Positions 29,117-39,073 of a DNA stretch of 64,000 nt are shown one piece after another. Position 1 is the first letter of the stretch. The number at the start of each line of letters is the position of its first letter. Below the pieces are notes generated by a model. It worked only from the letters and a program-made list of their open reading frames with translations. It searched no databases and was not told the origin of the DNA. Position numbers and translations under genes: made by a program. Origin of the DNA: Arthrobacter sp. ATA002 (GTDB lineage Bacteria; Actinomycetota; Actinomycetes; Actinomycetales; Micrococcaceae); the NCBI RefSeq assembly GCF_026898095.1, contig NZ_CP114015.1, forward strand, positions 2,604,001 to 2,668,000. Reading direction: 5' to 3'.

Positions 29117-29270
29117 GGGCGCTTGGATACAGGAATAACGCTGGAGGGGAACCCGTAGCGGCCCCTCCGCTCCCGCGCAGGCGGGCCGGTGACGGGGCAG
29201 GGTTCGCGGCCCGGCACCGGCCGCCGCGCCGGAGCCCGACATCCAGCGGCCTGAACCGCCGGCGTCGTCC

Positions 29271-29717
29271 TTAGCGCTTGTGCCGGACCTTGACGAGGAC
29301 TGTGCCCATGGCGCGGTCGTGCAGGCCGCGCTGGTCGGCGTCGAAGACGACGGCGGGAATTACCACGCAGAGCAGCACGCTGCGCACCAGGGCGGGTAGG
29401 AATCCGGCCGCCCGGCCGTCCATGCGCTGCACTTGGAGGCTGAACACGCGGTGGCCGATGCTGTACCCGAGCAGGCCGACCAGCAGGATCTGTTCAATCG
29501 CAAAGACCGCCAGGGTGGCGGTGGCTGATCCGCCGAAGAAGCCATAGGAGATCACCGAAGCCACAGTCCAGTCAATGATGATGGCGCCAAGGCGCGGACC
29601 CACCCGTCCAATGCTTCCGGGGCCGGACTTTGGCCGGCCAAGGCGCTTCCCGGGCCAGGTGTTTTCGTCGGAGGGAGGGCCTTCCAGCCACGAACCTAAG
29701 CTTCTTCTATCTACCAC
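29271..29717 (-). CDS. RDD family membrane protein
   Basis: 148 residues with the RDD features: VGPRLGAIIIDWTVASVISYG (Arg and Asp), a second helix FAIEQILLVGLLGYSIGHRVF, and RGLHDRAMGTVLV at the end. Function of small RDD proteins is unclear. The start is GTG; there is no ribosome site, but TAGTCT lies exactly six bases upstream. Divergent from glnA1, the neighbourhood it also has in mycobacteria. Confidence 0.85.
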   Translation of the reverse strand: MVDRRSLGSWLEGPPSDENTWPGKRLGRPKSGPGSIGRVGPRLGAIIIDWTVASVISYGFFGGSATATLAVFAIEQILLVGLLGYSIGHRVFSLQVQRMDGRAAGFLPALVRSVLLCVVIPAVVFDADQRGLHDRAMGTVLVKVRHKR

Positions 29718-29723
29718 CGTTTA

Positions 29724-29729
29724 AGACTA
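29724..29729 (-). promoter_or_regulatory. -10 hexamer TAGTCT, six bases before the RDD GTG
   Basis: TAGTCT, six bases (TAAACG), GTG on the minus strand; no ribosome site. Leaderless start predicted. Confidence 0.5.
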
Positions 29730-29814
29730 CCCGCCGTCCGCGACGCCGCGCTCCGCCCCCTAAATGCTCCCCGCGAAGCCGTTCACGTTAGGGTAGAGGT
29801 GAGACTTCGGTTGC

Positions 29815-29852
29815 GTAACTTGCCTGAAACACGGCCGACACGGTCGAGAAAT
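29815..29852 (+). promoter_or_regulatory. GlnR double binding site upstream of glnA1
   Basis: GTAAC-n6-GAAAC-n6-GACAC-n6-GAAAT, i.e. two a-b sites of the GlnR consensus gTnAc-n6-GaAAc in the a1-b1-a2-b2 order with all three spacers exactly six bases. The site is centred about 80 bases upstream of the predicted glnA1 transcription start, a usual activator position. GlnR is the actinobacterial nitrogen regulator of the OmpR family; its gene is not in the window. Confidence 0.75.
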
Positions 29853-29877
29853 TTGCTCCCCTTACAGTTCTAAGGAG

Positions 29878-29906
29878 TTGACAGGGAAGCCATTTCCGTC
29901 CATAGG
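29878..29906 (+). promoter_or_regulatory. Predicted glnA1 promoter
   Basis: TTGACA (29878-29883), 17 bases, CATAGG (29901-29906). The -35 is perfect and the -10 weak, as expected for an activated promoter. Leader to the ATG about 55 bases. Confidence 0.55.
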
Positions 29907-29966
29907 CAGGTCTGGCCGGGCAGCCTGGAGTCATCCACCCAATTGTGTAAAAGGAGCAAAGTACCG

Positions 29967-31390
29967 ATGTTCAAAACTGCGGACGAAGTCCTCAAGTTCA
30001 TCGCTGACGAAGATGTTAAGTTCGTCGACATCCGATTCACCGACCTCCCCGGAGTGCAGCAGCACTTCAACGTACCGGCGAAGTCCGTAGATGCCGATTT
30101 CTTCATCAACGGCCAGCTCTTCGACGGCTCTTCCATCCGCGGGTTCCAGGGCATCGCTGAATCCGACATGCAGCTGATTCCGGACGTGACCACCGCGTTC
30201 CTGGATCCGTTCCGCATCGAGAAGACCCTGGCGCTGAACTTCTCCATCGTCAATCCCCGCACGGGCGAGCCGTACCACCGCGATCCGCGCGGCGTGGCTG
30301 AGCGTGCCGAGGCCTACCTGGCTTCCACCGGTATTGCCGACACCGCGTTCTTTGCCCCCGAGGCGGAGTTCTTCGTGTTCGACAACGTCCAGTACGAGTC
30401 CTCCCCGCAGGGCAGCTTCTACAAGGTGGACTCGATTGAGGCACCGTGGAACAGCGGCCGGGAGGAAGCCGGCGGAAACCTCGGCAACAAGACGCCGTTC
30501 AAGGGCGGCTACTTCCCCGTGGCTCCCGTGGACAAGCAGGCTGACCTGCGCGACGCCATCTGCGTGGAGCTGGACAACGCCGGCCTTGAGGTTGAGCGCG
30601 CCCACCACGAAGTGGGCGGTGCCGGCCAGGCCGAGATCAACTACAAGTTCACCACCATGACGCACGCTGCCGATGACCTGCTGAAGTTTAAGTACATCGT
30701 CAAGAACGTCTCCGATGCCTGGGGCAAGTCGGCGACCTTCATGCCGAAGCCGGTATTCGGCGACAACGGCTCGGGCATGCACTGCCACCAGTCGCTGTGG
30801 AACGGCTCCACGCCCCTGTTCTATGACGAGAAGGGCTACGCCGGCCTGTCCGACGTTGCACGCTGGTACATCGGCGGTCTGCTCAAGCACGCTTCGGCCG
30901 TCATGGCCTTCACCAACCCGACGGTCAACTCCTACCGCCGCCTGGTCAAGGGCTTCGAGGCTCCGGTCAACATGGTCTACTCGCAGGGCAACCGCTCCGC
31001 CGGTATCCGCATCCCGATCACCGGCTCCAACCCGAAGGCCAAGCGCATCGAGTTCCGTGCCCCGGATGCGTCCTCGAACCCGTACCTGGCGTTCGCGGCC
31101 CAGCTGATGGCAGGCCTTGACGGCATCAAGAACCGCATTGAGCCCGCCGATCCGATCGACAAGGACCTCTACGAGCTTCCCCCGAAGAGGCCCGCGGCAT
31201 CCAGCTGGCCCCGGGTTCCCTGGAAGAGGCGCTGGACGCCCTGGAGAACGACAACGAGTTCCTCCAGGCCGGCGGCGTCTTCACCCAGGACCTGATCGAC
31301 ACCTGGATTGAGTACAAGCGCGAAAACGAGATCAAGCCGCTGATGCTGCGCCCGAACCCGTACGAGTTCGAGCTCTACTACGGCTGCTAG
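29967..31390 (+). CDS. glnA: Glutamine synthetase GlnA1, type I (one frameshift)
   Basis: ATP-dependent ligation of ammonia to glutamate. N-terminal [34 protein letters not shown], the Glu-rich ammonia site ([13 protein letters not shown]), [12 protein letters not shown] and [10 protein letters not shown] are present. The frame breaks at 31178-31184, one C short in CTTCCCCCGAA, exactly after the adenylylation loop KDLYELPP, whose Tyr is the target of GlnE. Correction gives 474 residues, the family norm. ATG follows AAGGAG at ten bases; GlnR sites lie upstream. Central step of ammonia assimilation, including ammonia released by urease. Confidence 0.95.
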
Positions 31391-31422
31391 GCCTTGGCCG
31401 AAGCCGGCGGCTCCGCCCGCTG

Positions 31423-31471
31423 AAAAGGCCCGCGCAGTTCGCCGCATCCCGGCGAACTGCGCGGGCCTTTT
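31423..31471 (+). terminator. Strong terminator after glnA1
   Basis: AAAAGGCCCGCGCAGTTCGCCG, loop CATCC, CGGCGAACTGCGCGGGCCTTTT: a perfect 22-base stem ending in T's, 32 bases past the glnA1 stop. The A run on the left arm means it can also terminate the gene reading from the right. Confidence 0.93.
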
Positions 31472-31487
31472 GCTTGTCCTGCTGTCC

Positions 31488-31736
31488 CTAGTGGAAGAGC
31501 TGCGTATGTTCCCGAATCAGCCGGGCATGGGCGGGAGCTACCTGCGGACCTACCGGCCCCAGGAGCATGACCAAAGGTTCAAACCAGTTGAGCACGCACA
31601 GTGAATTGAGCCGGCCGAACGCGATCAGGTCTTCGGAGGACAGCGGGTCACCGTTGATCAGGCGCACGACTGCTTCTCCGGAGACGGAGCCCTGGATCGT
31701 CAGGGCCAAATCCCTTGAGCTGTTGCGGAGTCCCAT
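31488..31736 (-). CDS. Hypothetical protein, 82 residues
   Basis: Frame starting MGLRNSSRDLALTIQGSVSG and ending ARLIREHTQLFH. No family recognised. It has normal composition and a hydrophobic middle (LCVLNWFEPLVMLLGPVG). A stop lies a few codons upstream in frame. It may be a separate gene or the displaced end of the damaged SRPBCC gene next to it. Confidence 0.45.
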   Translation of the reverse strand: MGLRNSSRDLALTIQGSVSGEAVVRLINGDPLSSEDLIAFGRLNSLCVLNWFEPLVMLLGPVGPQVAPAHARLIREHTQLFH

Positions 31737-31749
31737 TCCCGCAGGGGTT

Positions 31750-32217
31750 CACCGGGCCGGTGGTTCGATGTTGCCCCAAAAGCTTCGCCCGGGCATCCCA
31801 ATTGACGGTGGCAAGCAGCTCATCCAGCCGGCTGAATCGCCGTCCATGCCCGTGTCCGCGCCGGTGTCCGGATCGGCCGCGGCGGCATCACGGTCCGCGG
31901 GAGAGGTGAAGACGGAAAGCCTGTCGAGCCGGCTGCGTTCCCCTTCAAGGCCGGTGAAACGGAAAACCTCAAGGCGAGGGGGCCGGTGCGCGCCACGAAA
32001 TCACGGATTCGCAGGTCGCTCCCCCGGGGGCCGATCCATTGCCTGAGCAGGTTGGGGTCGACGTGGGCGCGGAAGACCCGTTCGGCAGGGCGTCAAACGC
32101 CCGGCCGACGGCGAGGGTTAGGTCTCCGCCGGTGGTTTGGTCTCCGCCGGTCGTCTGATCTCCCGGGGCTGCGGGCACTGTGTGATGGTTGTTCACGGTG
32201 CCGTCTGTCCTGTCCAT
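31750..32217 (-). pseudogene. AHSA1-like SRPBCC domain protein, broken by several frameshifts
   Basis: Starts MDRTDGTVNNHH, then LAVGRAFDALPERVFRAHVD after one added C near 32088, then QWIGPRGSDLRIRDFVARTGG, a typical Hsp90-activator-like (AHSA1) SRPBCC start. Later pieces (FRFTGLEGERSRLDRL, VFTSPADRDAAA, RLDELLATVNWDARAKLLG) match the family's C-terminal half but lie in different frames. At least three breaks; either a decayed gene or a very error-rich stretch. The 3' end is uncertain. Confidence 0.5.
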
Positions 32218-32275
32218 GGATCCTACTTTCCGGTCCGGCGGGCCGCTGCAGCGCAGGGGCCGCGCCGGCGGTGCA

Positions 32276-33013
32276 CTAGTAGTAGGAGGGCGTCAGAACC
32301 GCGACGGCGATGAGAACCGACAGGAGCAGGAAAATAATGCCGAGGATCAGCCCGATGATGCCCAGCACTTTATAGACGGGTGCACGCTTTCCCTGCCTGG
32401 CCAGCCCGACGGCGGAAAAGATACCGGCGCCCAGCGCAACGGCCGTCCCGACGAGCGGGATCCAAAACAGGAAGAGGGACACCAGCCCAAGAATGAAGCC
32501 GGTCAGGGCCATGGCGTTGGTGCCGGCGGGGCCCTGGAGGTACCCCGGATAGGCTTGGTGGCCGGGGTAGCCCGGGTAACCGGGGTAGCCCCCATAAGCC
32601 GGAGCCGGGCCTCCGTACCCCTGCTGGTAGCCGGGATAACCCGCATGCCCGTCCGGACCGGCGGTGCCCGGAGACTGCGGCACGGGGTTGTCGGACGAAG
32701 CGGGGCGGGCCTGTTCCCGGCCGCCGGGGGCTTGCTGAGCGGGGGTTTGGTAAGCGGCGGTTTGCTGAACGGGGCTCTGGTGAACGGGTGTGAATGGACT
32801 GTCCAGGTTCTGGCCGACCGACGCAGCCCGGTCATGGGGTGCTCCGTCCGCCGATACCTCCCCCGCTGAGTTGGCGGCTTCGGATCCGCCGGAGGCGGGA
32901 GATTCGGCCCCTGCCAGCGGAAGGGTATAGGTGCTCCAGTACTGCCCGTCCCACCATTTCTGCTGGTCCGGGTTCTCTGGATCCTGATACCAGCCTGGCC
33001 GTGGCGATGTCAT
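32276..33013 (-). CDS. DUF2510 and DUF4190 membrane protein
   Basis: 245 residues. An N-terminal DUF2510 motif (PGWYQDPENPDQQKWWDGQYW) is followed by a long Gln/Pro/Ala linker, a YPGY/GGYPGYPGYPGH repeat and two transmembrane helices (about ALTGFILGLVSLFLFWIPLVG and VLGIIGLILGIIFLLLSVLI). ATG at 33013 follows AGGAGAAGAA; the longer frame lacks a ribosome site. Such proteins are common actinobacterial membrane proteins of unknown role. Confidence 0.8.
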   Translation of the reverse strand: MTSPRPGWYQDPENPDQQKWWDGQYWSTYTLPLAGAESPASGGSEAANSAGEVSADGAPHDRAASVGQNLDSPFTPVHQSPVQQTAAYQTPAQQAPGGREQARPASSDNPVPQSPGTAGPDGHAGYPGYQQGYGGPAPAYGGYPGYPGYPGHQAYPGYLQGPAGTNAMALTGFILGLVSLFLFWIPLVGTAVALGAGIFSAVGLARQGKRAPVYKVLGIIGLILGIIFLLLSVLIAVAVLTPSYY

Positions 33014-33148
33014 ATGTTCTTCTCCTGAGGCGGGTGGCGGACCGGGGGGTGAACGGTTCGTCTTCCATACGGTAGCCGATTCACCGGTCAACGCGGCGCA
33101 GGCCGGGACCGCTGCTCAGATCACGGCCGCAGCGCGGCCGGCACTGCG

Positions 33149-33322
33149 CTAGGGCACGGTCTGGGTGCTCACCGACGAGTCGGCGCGCGAATTGTTCAAC
33201 ATGCTGATCTCGGCGGCCGATACGCCGCCGGCGACAAGGGCGCAGCCCGCAATGATCGCGGTCATCTGTGCGGTGGTCGAACGCCGGGTCCGTTGTCGGG
33301 TCTTTGCGGCATGCTTCAGCAT
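33149..33322 (-). CDS. Small exported or membrane-anchored protein, 57 residues
   Basis: MLKHAAKTRQRTRRSTTAQ, a very basic start, then one hydrophobic helix (MTAIIAGCALVAGGVSAAEI) and a short polar Ser/Thr end. A good ribosome site GGAGGT stands four bases before the ATG, and a TTGAAG-17-TAGACT promoter lies about 160 bases upstream. No family recognised. Predicted type II single-span or secreted peptide. Confidence 0.55.
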   Translation of the reverse strand: MLKHAAKTRQRTRRSTTAQMTAIIAGCALVAGGVSAAEISMLNNSRADSSVSTQTVP

Positions 33323-33482
33323 AAATACCTCCAATGGTTGCTGTGGGATTTCCGGTGCGGCGGACCGCCGTCGGGTACCGGAGGGAGCGAAAACCGGGGC
33401 AGCCCATGGCCGCGTGTGCTCCGGGCGGGCACGGCCTGCAGCTCTATTTCGCTGCTGCGCCAACAAATCACCGCCACCATCA

Positions 33483-33511
33483 AGTCTAGGAGCCGCACTG
33501 TCACGCTTCAA
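33483..33511 (-). promoter_or_regulatory. Predicted promoter of the 57-residue gene
   Basis: On the minus strand TTGAAG (33511-33506), 17 bases, TAGACT (33488-33483). It would give a leader of about 150 bases before the small gene. The region 33323-33672 otherwise holds only this promoter and the ABC transporter terminator. Confidence 0.5.
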
Positions 33512-33587
33512 CGTGGGTCTGGTCACCGGAAGCACCGCCGAACCGCAGCGCCCGCAGACCGACCGCCCGGCACGGGTCAACTGCTGC

Positions 33588-33634
33588 GGACGACGACGGC
33601 GGCCGTACCCCTGAGGGTACGGCCGCCGTCGTCC
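33588..33634 (-). terminator. Terminator of the amino-acid ABC transporter operon
   Basis: Perfect stem GACGACGGCGGCCGTACCC / GGGTACGGCCGCCGTCGTC with a four-base loop CTGA, 39 bases past the ATPase stop. Very stable; no T run. Confidence 0.8.
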
Positions 33635-33672
33635 GTGCAATGCACCGGTGCCGGTGCGGGATGGGTGGGGCG

Positions 33673-34401
33673 CTAGAGCACCTTTGCCAGGAAGTCCTGC
33701 AGGCGGGGCTGCTGTGGCCGGGTGAACAGCGCCTCCGGCGCGCCCTCCTCCACGATGTTCCCGTCTGCCATGAAGATCACGCGGTCGGCCACTTCGCGGG
33801 CAAAACCCATTTCGTGCGTGACCACCACCATGGTCATGCCGGCCTTGGCCAGGTCGCGGATGACCTGGAGAACCTCACCGACCATTTCAGGGTCAAGGGC
33901 CGAGGTGGCCTCGTCAAAGAGCATAATGTCCGGTGCCATGGCCAGTGCCCGCGCGATGGCCACACGCTGCTTCTGGCCGCCCGAAAGCTGAGCCGGGCGT
34001 GCATCCGCTTTGTCCGCCAGTCCCACCTGGTCCAGGAGGCGCAGGGCGTTGGCCCGCACCTCTGCCTTGGAACCCTTCTTGAGTTCCAGCGGCGCCAGCA
34101 TCACGTTCTGCAGCACGCTCATGTGCGGGAACAGGTTGAAGTGCTGGAACACCATGCCGATGTTCTGGCGCACCTTGTTCAGGTCCACCTTGGAGTCGGT
34201 GAGGCTGAAGCCGTTGACCTCCACCTCACCGACGGTGATGTCTTCGAGCTTGTTCAGGCAGCGCAGGAAGGTGGACTTGCCCGAACCTGACGGACCAATA
34301 ACGCAGACCACCTCGCCCTCGCCGATGGACACGTCCAGGCCCTTCAGGACCTCGTTGGAGCCGTAGGACTTGCGCAGTCCGCGGGTTTCGATCTTGTTCA
34401 C
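33673..34401 (-). CDS. Polar amino-acid ABC transporter ATPase (GlnQ-like)
   Basis: 242 residues with Walker [12 protein letters not shown], signature [15 protein letters not shown], Walker [13 protein letters not shown] and the H-loop VVVTHEM. Length and the [19 protein letters not shown] stretch are those of polar amino-acid importers. Its start overlaps the stop of the fused binding protein/permease gene by four bases, so the two form a full importer. Confidence 0.93.
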   Translation of the reverse strand: MNKIETRGLRKSYGSNEVLKGLDVSIGEGEVVCVIGPSGSGKSTFLRCLNKLEDITVGEVEVNGFSLTDSKVDLNKVRQNIGMVFQHFNLFPHMSVLQNVMLAPLELKKGSKAEVRANALRLLDQVGLADKADARPAQLSGGQKQRVAIARALAMAPDIMLFDEATSALDPEMVGEVLQVIRDLAKAGMTMVVVTHEMGFAREVADRVIFMADGNIVEEGAPEALFTRPQQPRLQDFLAKVL

Positions 34402-35866
34402 TTGTTGAACCTCTTATCCAGCACATCGGCCAGTTTGGTCAGCAGGGTGATGACGATGAAGTACAGGGCGCCCACGATCAGCAGCACCTCGGCGGTGCGG
34501 AAGTTCACGGCGTAGATCTGCTGGGCCTGGTAGGTGAGTTCGGCGAAGCCGATCACCGCCAGCAGCGACGTGTCCTTCAGCGTGATAACGAACTGGTTAA
34601 TGAAGGAAGGCGTCATGATCTTCACGGCCTGCGGAATGATGACCTTCTGCATCGTTTTGCCGTAGCCCAGGCCCAGGCTGCGGGCAGCCTCCATTTGCCC
34701 CGGATCCACGGACTGGATGCCTCCGCGCACGATCTCCGTCATGTAGGCACCGGCGTTCAGTGACAGGGTCAGGACGCCGGCCGTAGAACATCAACGTCCG
34801 TGCCGATCAGCTGCGGCAGGCCGAAGTAGAAGAAGAACGCCTGCACCAGCACCGGAGTCCCGCGGAAAATACTCACGTACGTGGTGGCGATGCCGCGCAG
34901 CACCACGTTGGAGCTGACCTTGAAGAACCCGAACAGCACGCCGAGCACCAGGGCGAAGACCAGGGACAGGGCGGTGGCGAGAAGCGTCAGCCCCAGCCCC
35001 TTGGCAAAGGCCGGCGCGTTCTCCGTAACCAAGGCCCAGAAGCTGGAGTCGGCAGCGCCGGCGTCAACGTAGCGGTCCAGGATCTCGTCATACTCGCCGC
35101 TGTCCTTCAGCTCGGCCAGGCCGGAGTTGAAGGCAGCCAGCAGTTCGGGGTTGGTTCCCTTGTTGACAGCGAAGCCGTAGGAGGAGCCGGGTTCCTTTTC
35201 CGTGACGGTCTTGAGCCCGTTTCCGGACTTGATGCCGTAGGACAGCACCGGATAGTCATCGAAGACTGCCACGGAGCCGCCGGATTTGACGTCGTCGTAC
35301 ATCTGCGCGGACTGCGCAAATGCCACCACGTTGAAGCCGTACTGGTCCTTGATGGACTCGGCGAAGGCCTGGCCCTCGGTGCCGGTCTTGACCGCTACAC
35401 GTTTTCCGGCCAGGTCTTCATAGCTGCTGACCTCATCGTTGTTCTCCGCGACGGCCATTTGAATGCCGGATTCAAAGTACGGGTCGGAGAAGTCGAAGGT
35501 CTTCTGGCGTTCTTCCGTGATGGACATGCCGGCGATGACGCCGTCCACCTGGTTGGACTGCAGCGCCTGCAGCGCCGCGTCGAAGCCGAGGGAGCGGATG
35601 TCAACGGTGAAACCCTCCTCCTCGGCGATGGAATTGAGCAGGTCCATGTCGATGCCCACCAGTTCGCCGTCCTGGCGGAATTCGAAGGGGGCAAAGGTGG
35701 TGTCGGTGCCAACGGAGTAGCTTTCGCCCTCTGCGGTCTTGGGGGTTTCTGCCGCGAATGCCCCGGTTGCGGGGACGCCAAGGAGCAGTGCGATGGCCGC
35801 GGTCGCCGCTGTAAGCGTGGCGGCGAGCTTAGCCGGGCCTCGACGGGCCCGTTTGCCGGTATGCAA
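34398..35866 (-). CDS. Fused amino-acid binding protein and ABC permease (one frameshift)
   Basis: A signal peptide ([27 protein letters not shown]) leads to a family 3 solute-binding domain ([36 protein letters not shown]), then a HisM-type permease domain with [22 protein letters not shown]. The break is near 34780; [23 protein letters not shown] continues the EAA loop ([22 protein letters not shown]) and the last helices. About 489 residues. I choose TTG at 35866, eleven bases after AGGAG; an ATG at 35923 would add 19 residues that do not fit a signal peptide. Fused receptors are tethered beside the pore. Substrate unknown. Confidence 0.85.
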
Positions 35867-35987
35867 GGTGAAAATGTCTCCTAGATGTTCCGAAACGGCA
35901 CAAAAATGCCGATAATGCCTCATAGAGCCTACCCAGCGCGGGGCTCAGGAACTAACCGGGAGACTGCACGGACCGTCCGCGGCGTCC

Positions 35988-38900
35988 TCAGGCGGAGTTG
36001 TAGCCGTAGAACCAGCCTTCAAAAACAGCCCGCGACCGGCGGGTGATTCGCAGGTAGTCCTCTTCCAAAACGCCGCCCTGGCCGGGTCCGTAGCCGCACC
36101 AGCGTGCCACCGCCTCCAGCTCCCGGCGTGATGAAGGCAACACGTCGGGGTTCCGGCCGCCGCGGATGACGTTGGCGCTGCGGATCCGGCTGGCCAGAAC
36201 CCACGCCTCGCGCAAAACGGCGGTGTCGGCGGGCGGAAGCAGCCCGGCTTCAGTGAGTGCGTCAAGCGCCGGCAGGGTGGCCGTTGTCCGCAGCCCGGGG
36301 TGGGTTGCAGCATGCTCGAGCTGCAGCAGCTGCACCAGCCATTCGACGTCGCTGAGGCCGCCGCGGCCGAGCTTGAGCTGCCGGGAGGATCCGCCCCTCG
36401 GGGCAGGCGTTCATTTTCCACCCGCGCCTTGATGCGGCGAATCTCGCGGATGTCGTGTTCGCTGACGCCGGCGGAATAGCGGATCGGATCAATCAGGGCC
36501 ATGAAGTCTTCGGCCAGCTCGTCGCTTCCGGCCATCGGCCGGGCCCGCAGCAGGGCCTGCGCCTCCCAGATCAGCGACCACCGGCTGTAGTACTCGCGGT
36601 AGGAGCCCAGGCTGCGCACCAGCGGCCCGTTGCGTCCTTCCGGGCGGAGTCCGGCGTCCAGGACCAGCACCTTTTCGGCGAGGATGGCCGGCGTGCAGGG
36701 CTGCTGCAGCAGCGCCGACAGCTGGCCGACAATGCGCTCAGCCTGTGCCTGGGCGGCACCGGGGTCCGCACCGGGCACGGCACGGTGGACGTAGAGAACG
36801 TCCGCGTCGGACCCGTAGCCGATTTCCCGCCCGCCCTGGCGGCCCATCGCCACGACGAGCATGTCGGTGAGTTTGTCTTCGCCGCTGAATACTTCCCCCT
36901 CGGCGACGTGCAGCGCCCCCAGCACGGCCGCACGGTCCACGTCGGCGAGCGCCCGGCCCACGTCCTCCTGCGACAGCAGCCCGGCACTGTCCGCGAGCGC
37001 GATCCGCAGCATTTCGCGGCGCCGGATCAGGCGGATCAGGCGCATGGCCTCCCGTGCATCGGGGTGGCGGGACATCTTGGAGCGGATTTCCTGCCACTGG
37101 GCTTCGAAGGTCATCGGCACGAGGTTTTTGTCGGTGTCGAGCCAGGCAGTGGCCTCGGGCGAGACTTCGAGCAGGTCGGTGATGAACCGGCTGGAGGACA
37201 GGATCGAGCACAGCCGCTCCCCCGCCGCCGAGGAGTCCCGCAGCATGCCCAGATACCAGTGGGTCTCCCCCAGGGACTCGCTCAGCCGGCGGAAGCCCAG
37301 CAGTCCGGCGTCGGGGTCCACTCCGTCGGCCAGCCAGCCCAGCAGCACCGGCAGCAGCTGCCGCTGCAGGGCGGCGCGGCGGCTGATGCCGGCGGTGAGC
37401 GCTTCGATGTGCCGCATCGCACCCTTGGGATCCGCGTATCCGAGGGCAGCAAGGCGGGCCTGCGCTGCATCCGGGGAGAGTTTCACCTCGTCGACGCTGA
37501 GGCTGGACGCGGTGTTCAGCAGCGGGCGGTAGAAGATGCTCTCGTGCAGCCGGCGAACCAGCCGCTTGGTGCGCTGCCAGGTGTCGGTCAGCCGCTCAGC
37601 GGTGGGGCGTCCGACGGAGAGCGAACCGGTGGAAGCCTTGGCCAGGGCACGCAGCGCCGGTGCCGTGTCCGGCATCAGGTGGGTGCGGCGCATGTGCACC
37701 AGCTGGATGCGGTGCTCCAGGACCCGCAGGTACCGGTAGGCGGCGTCGAGGTCGACGGCGTCGGTGCGCCCGATGTAGCCGCCCTCGCTGAGGGCTGCGA
37801 TGGCCGACGTCGTGGAGCGCACCCGCAGTGTTTCATCGGTCCGCCCGTGCACCAGCTGGAGCAGCTGGACGGTAAATTCGACGTCGCGCAGGCCGCCGCT
37901 GCCCAGTTTCAGCTGCCGGGCCTCCTCGTGCGCCGGAATGTTGTCGGTGACCCGGCGGCGCATGGCCTGCACTGATTCGACGAACCCCTCCCGCTCGGTG
38001 CTGGACCAGATCAGGGGGGCCACGGCTTCTTCGTAGCGCCGGCCCAGGTCCGGATCGCCGGCGGCGGCGCGGGATTTGAGCAGGGCCTGGAACTCCCAGG
38101 TGTGGGCCCACCGGGTGTAATAGCTCAGGTGGGAGTCAAGGGTACGCACCAGCGGACCGTCTTTGCCCTCGGGACGCAGGTTCGTGTCCACTTCCCACAG
38201 GCCCGGCTCGGGCGCCGAGGCATTGATCGCCCGCGAAATACCGGCCGCCAGCGCCGTGCCGATTTTTGCCGCGCGGTCCCCGTCCAGCCCGGTGGAATCC
38301 ATCACGTAGATCACATCGACGTCGGAGATGTAGTTCAGCTCCCGCGCTCCGCATTTGCCCATGGCAATCACGGCCAGGCGCACCCGGGAGATGTCCCCCG
38401 CCGGATAGCTGGCGGCAAGTTCGGCCCGCGAGACCGCCAGGGCGGCTTCCAGTGCGGCACCGGCCAGGTCCGCGAGTTCGCGGCCGACGGCGGGCAGCAC
38501 ATCGGTGGGCGACGCCGCTCCCAGGTCACGGACGGCCAGGTCCAGCAGATGGCGGCGGTACCGCGCACGCAGGGCGACATAGGCTTCAATGCCGGTCAGC
38601 CCGGCCACGGGGGCGTCCCCGGTGCCGGCTTTGACCGCTTCCAGCAGCGACGCGCGCAGGATGTCGGCGGGAACCTCCGAGGGCTCGGCGCGCAGCGGTG
38701 CCCGGACGCTCCCGGCGGCTTCGGGATGGCGCATCAGGAACTCGGCCAGCGCTTCCGAAGCGCCGAGCAGCCGGAACAGGGCCTCGCTGTCCTCCTCGCC
38801 GCCCTGGACCAGTTCGCGCAGTTCCGGCACCCGGTCCAGCAGGCGCACCAGCGACTGCAGGGCAAGATCCGGATCCGCGGCCTGCAGGAATCCGGTGAAG

Positions 38901-39004
38901 AGCGCCGCCTCGTCCAGCCCCTCAAGTTCGGGGGCCCGAAGGAAACGGCTGCTCTTTTCCAGGTCGGTGAAGCCTGCGGCAATCAGCCGGCGGGTGAGAC
39001 TCAT
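35988..39004 (-). CDS. glnE: Glutamine synthetase adenylyltransferase/deadenylase (one frameshift)
   Basis: Bifunctional enzyme that adenylylates or deadenylylates GlnA1 in response to nitrogen state. Two nucleotidyltransferase domains are seen: ELNYISDVDVIYVMD in the N-terminal half and EIGYGSDADVLYVHR in the C-terminal half, each with the Asp-x-Asp pair, each followed by a helical GlnE domain (KLGSGGLRDVEFTVQLLQL). The break is near 36390, after RLPRGADP; RQLKLGRGGLSDVEWLVQLL continues to the stop at 35988. About 1005 residues. ATG follows GGAGGACC. Lies just after glnA2 on the same strand. Confidence 0.94.
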
Positions 39005-39073
39005 CGAAGGTCCTCCATATCGCTTATTCCGCCACAGCGCCCGTGCCCGCCGGCGTGCCGGGGAAAGCCCGTG

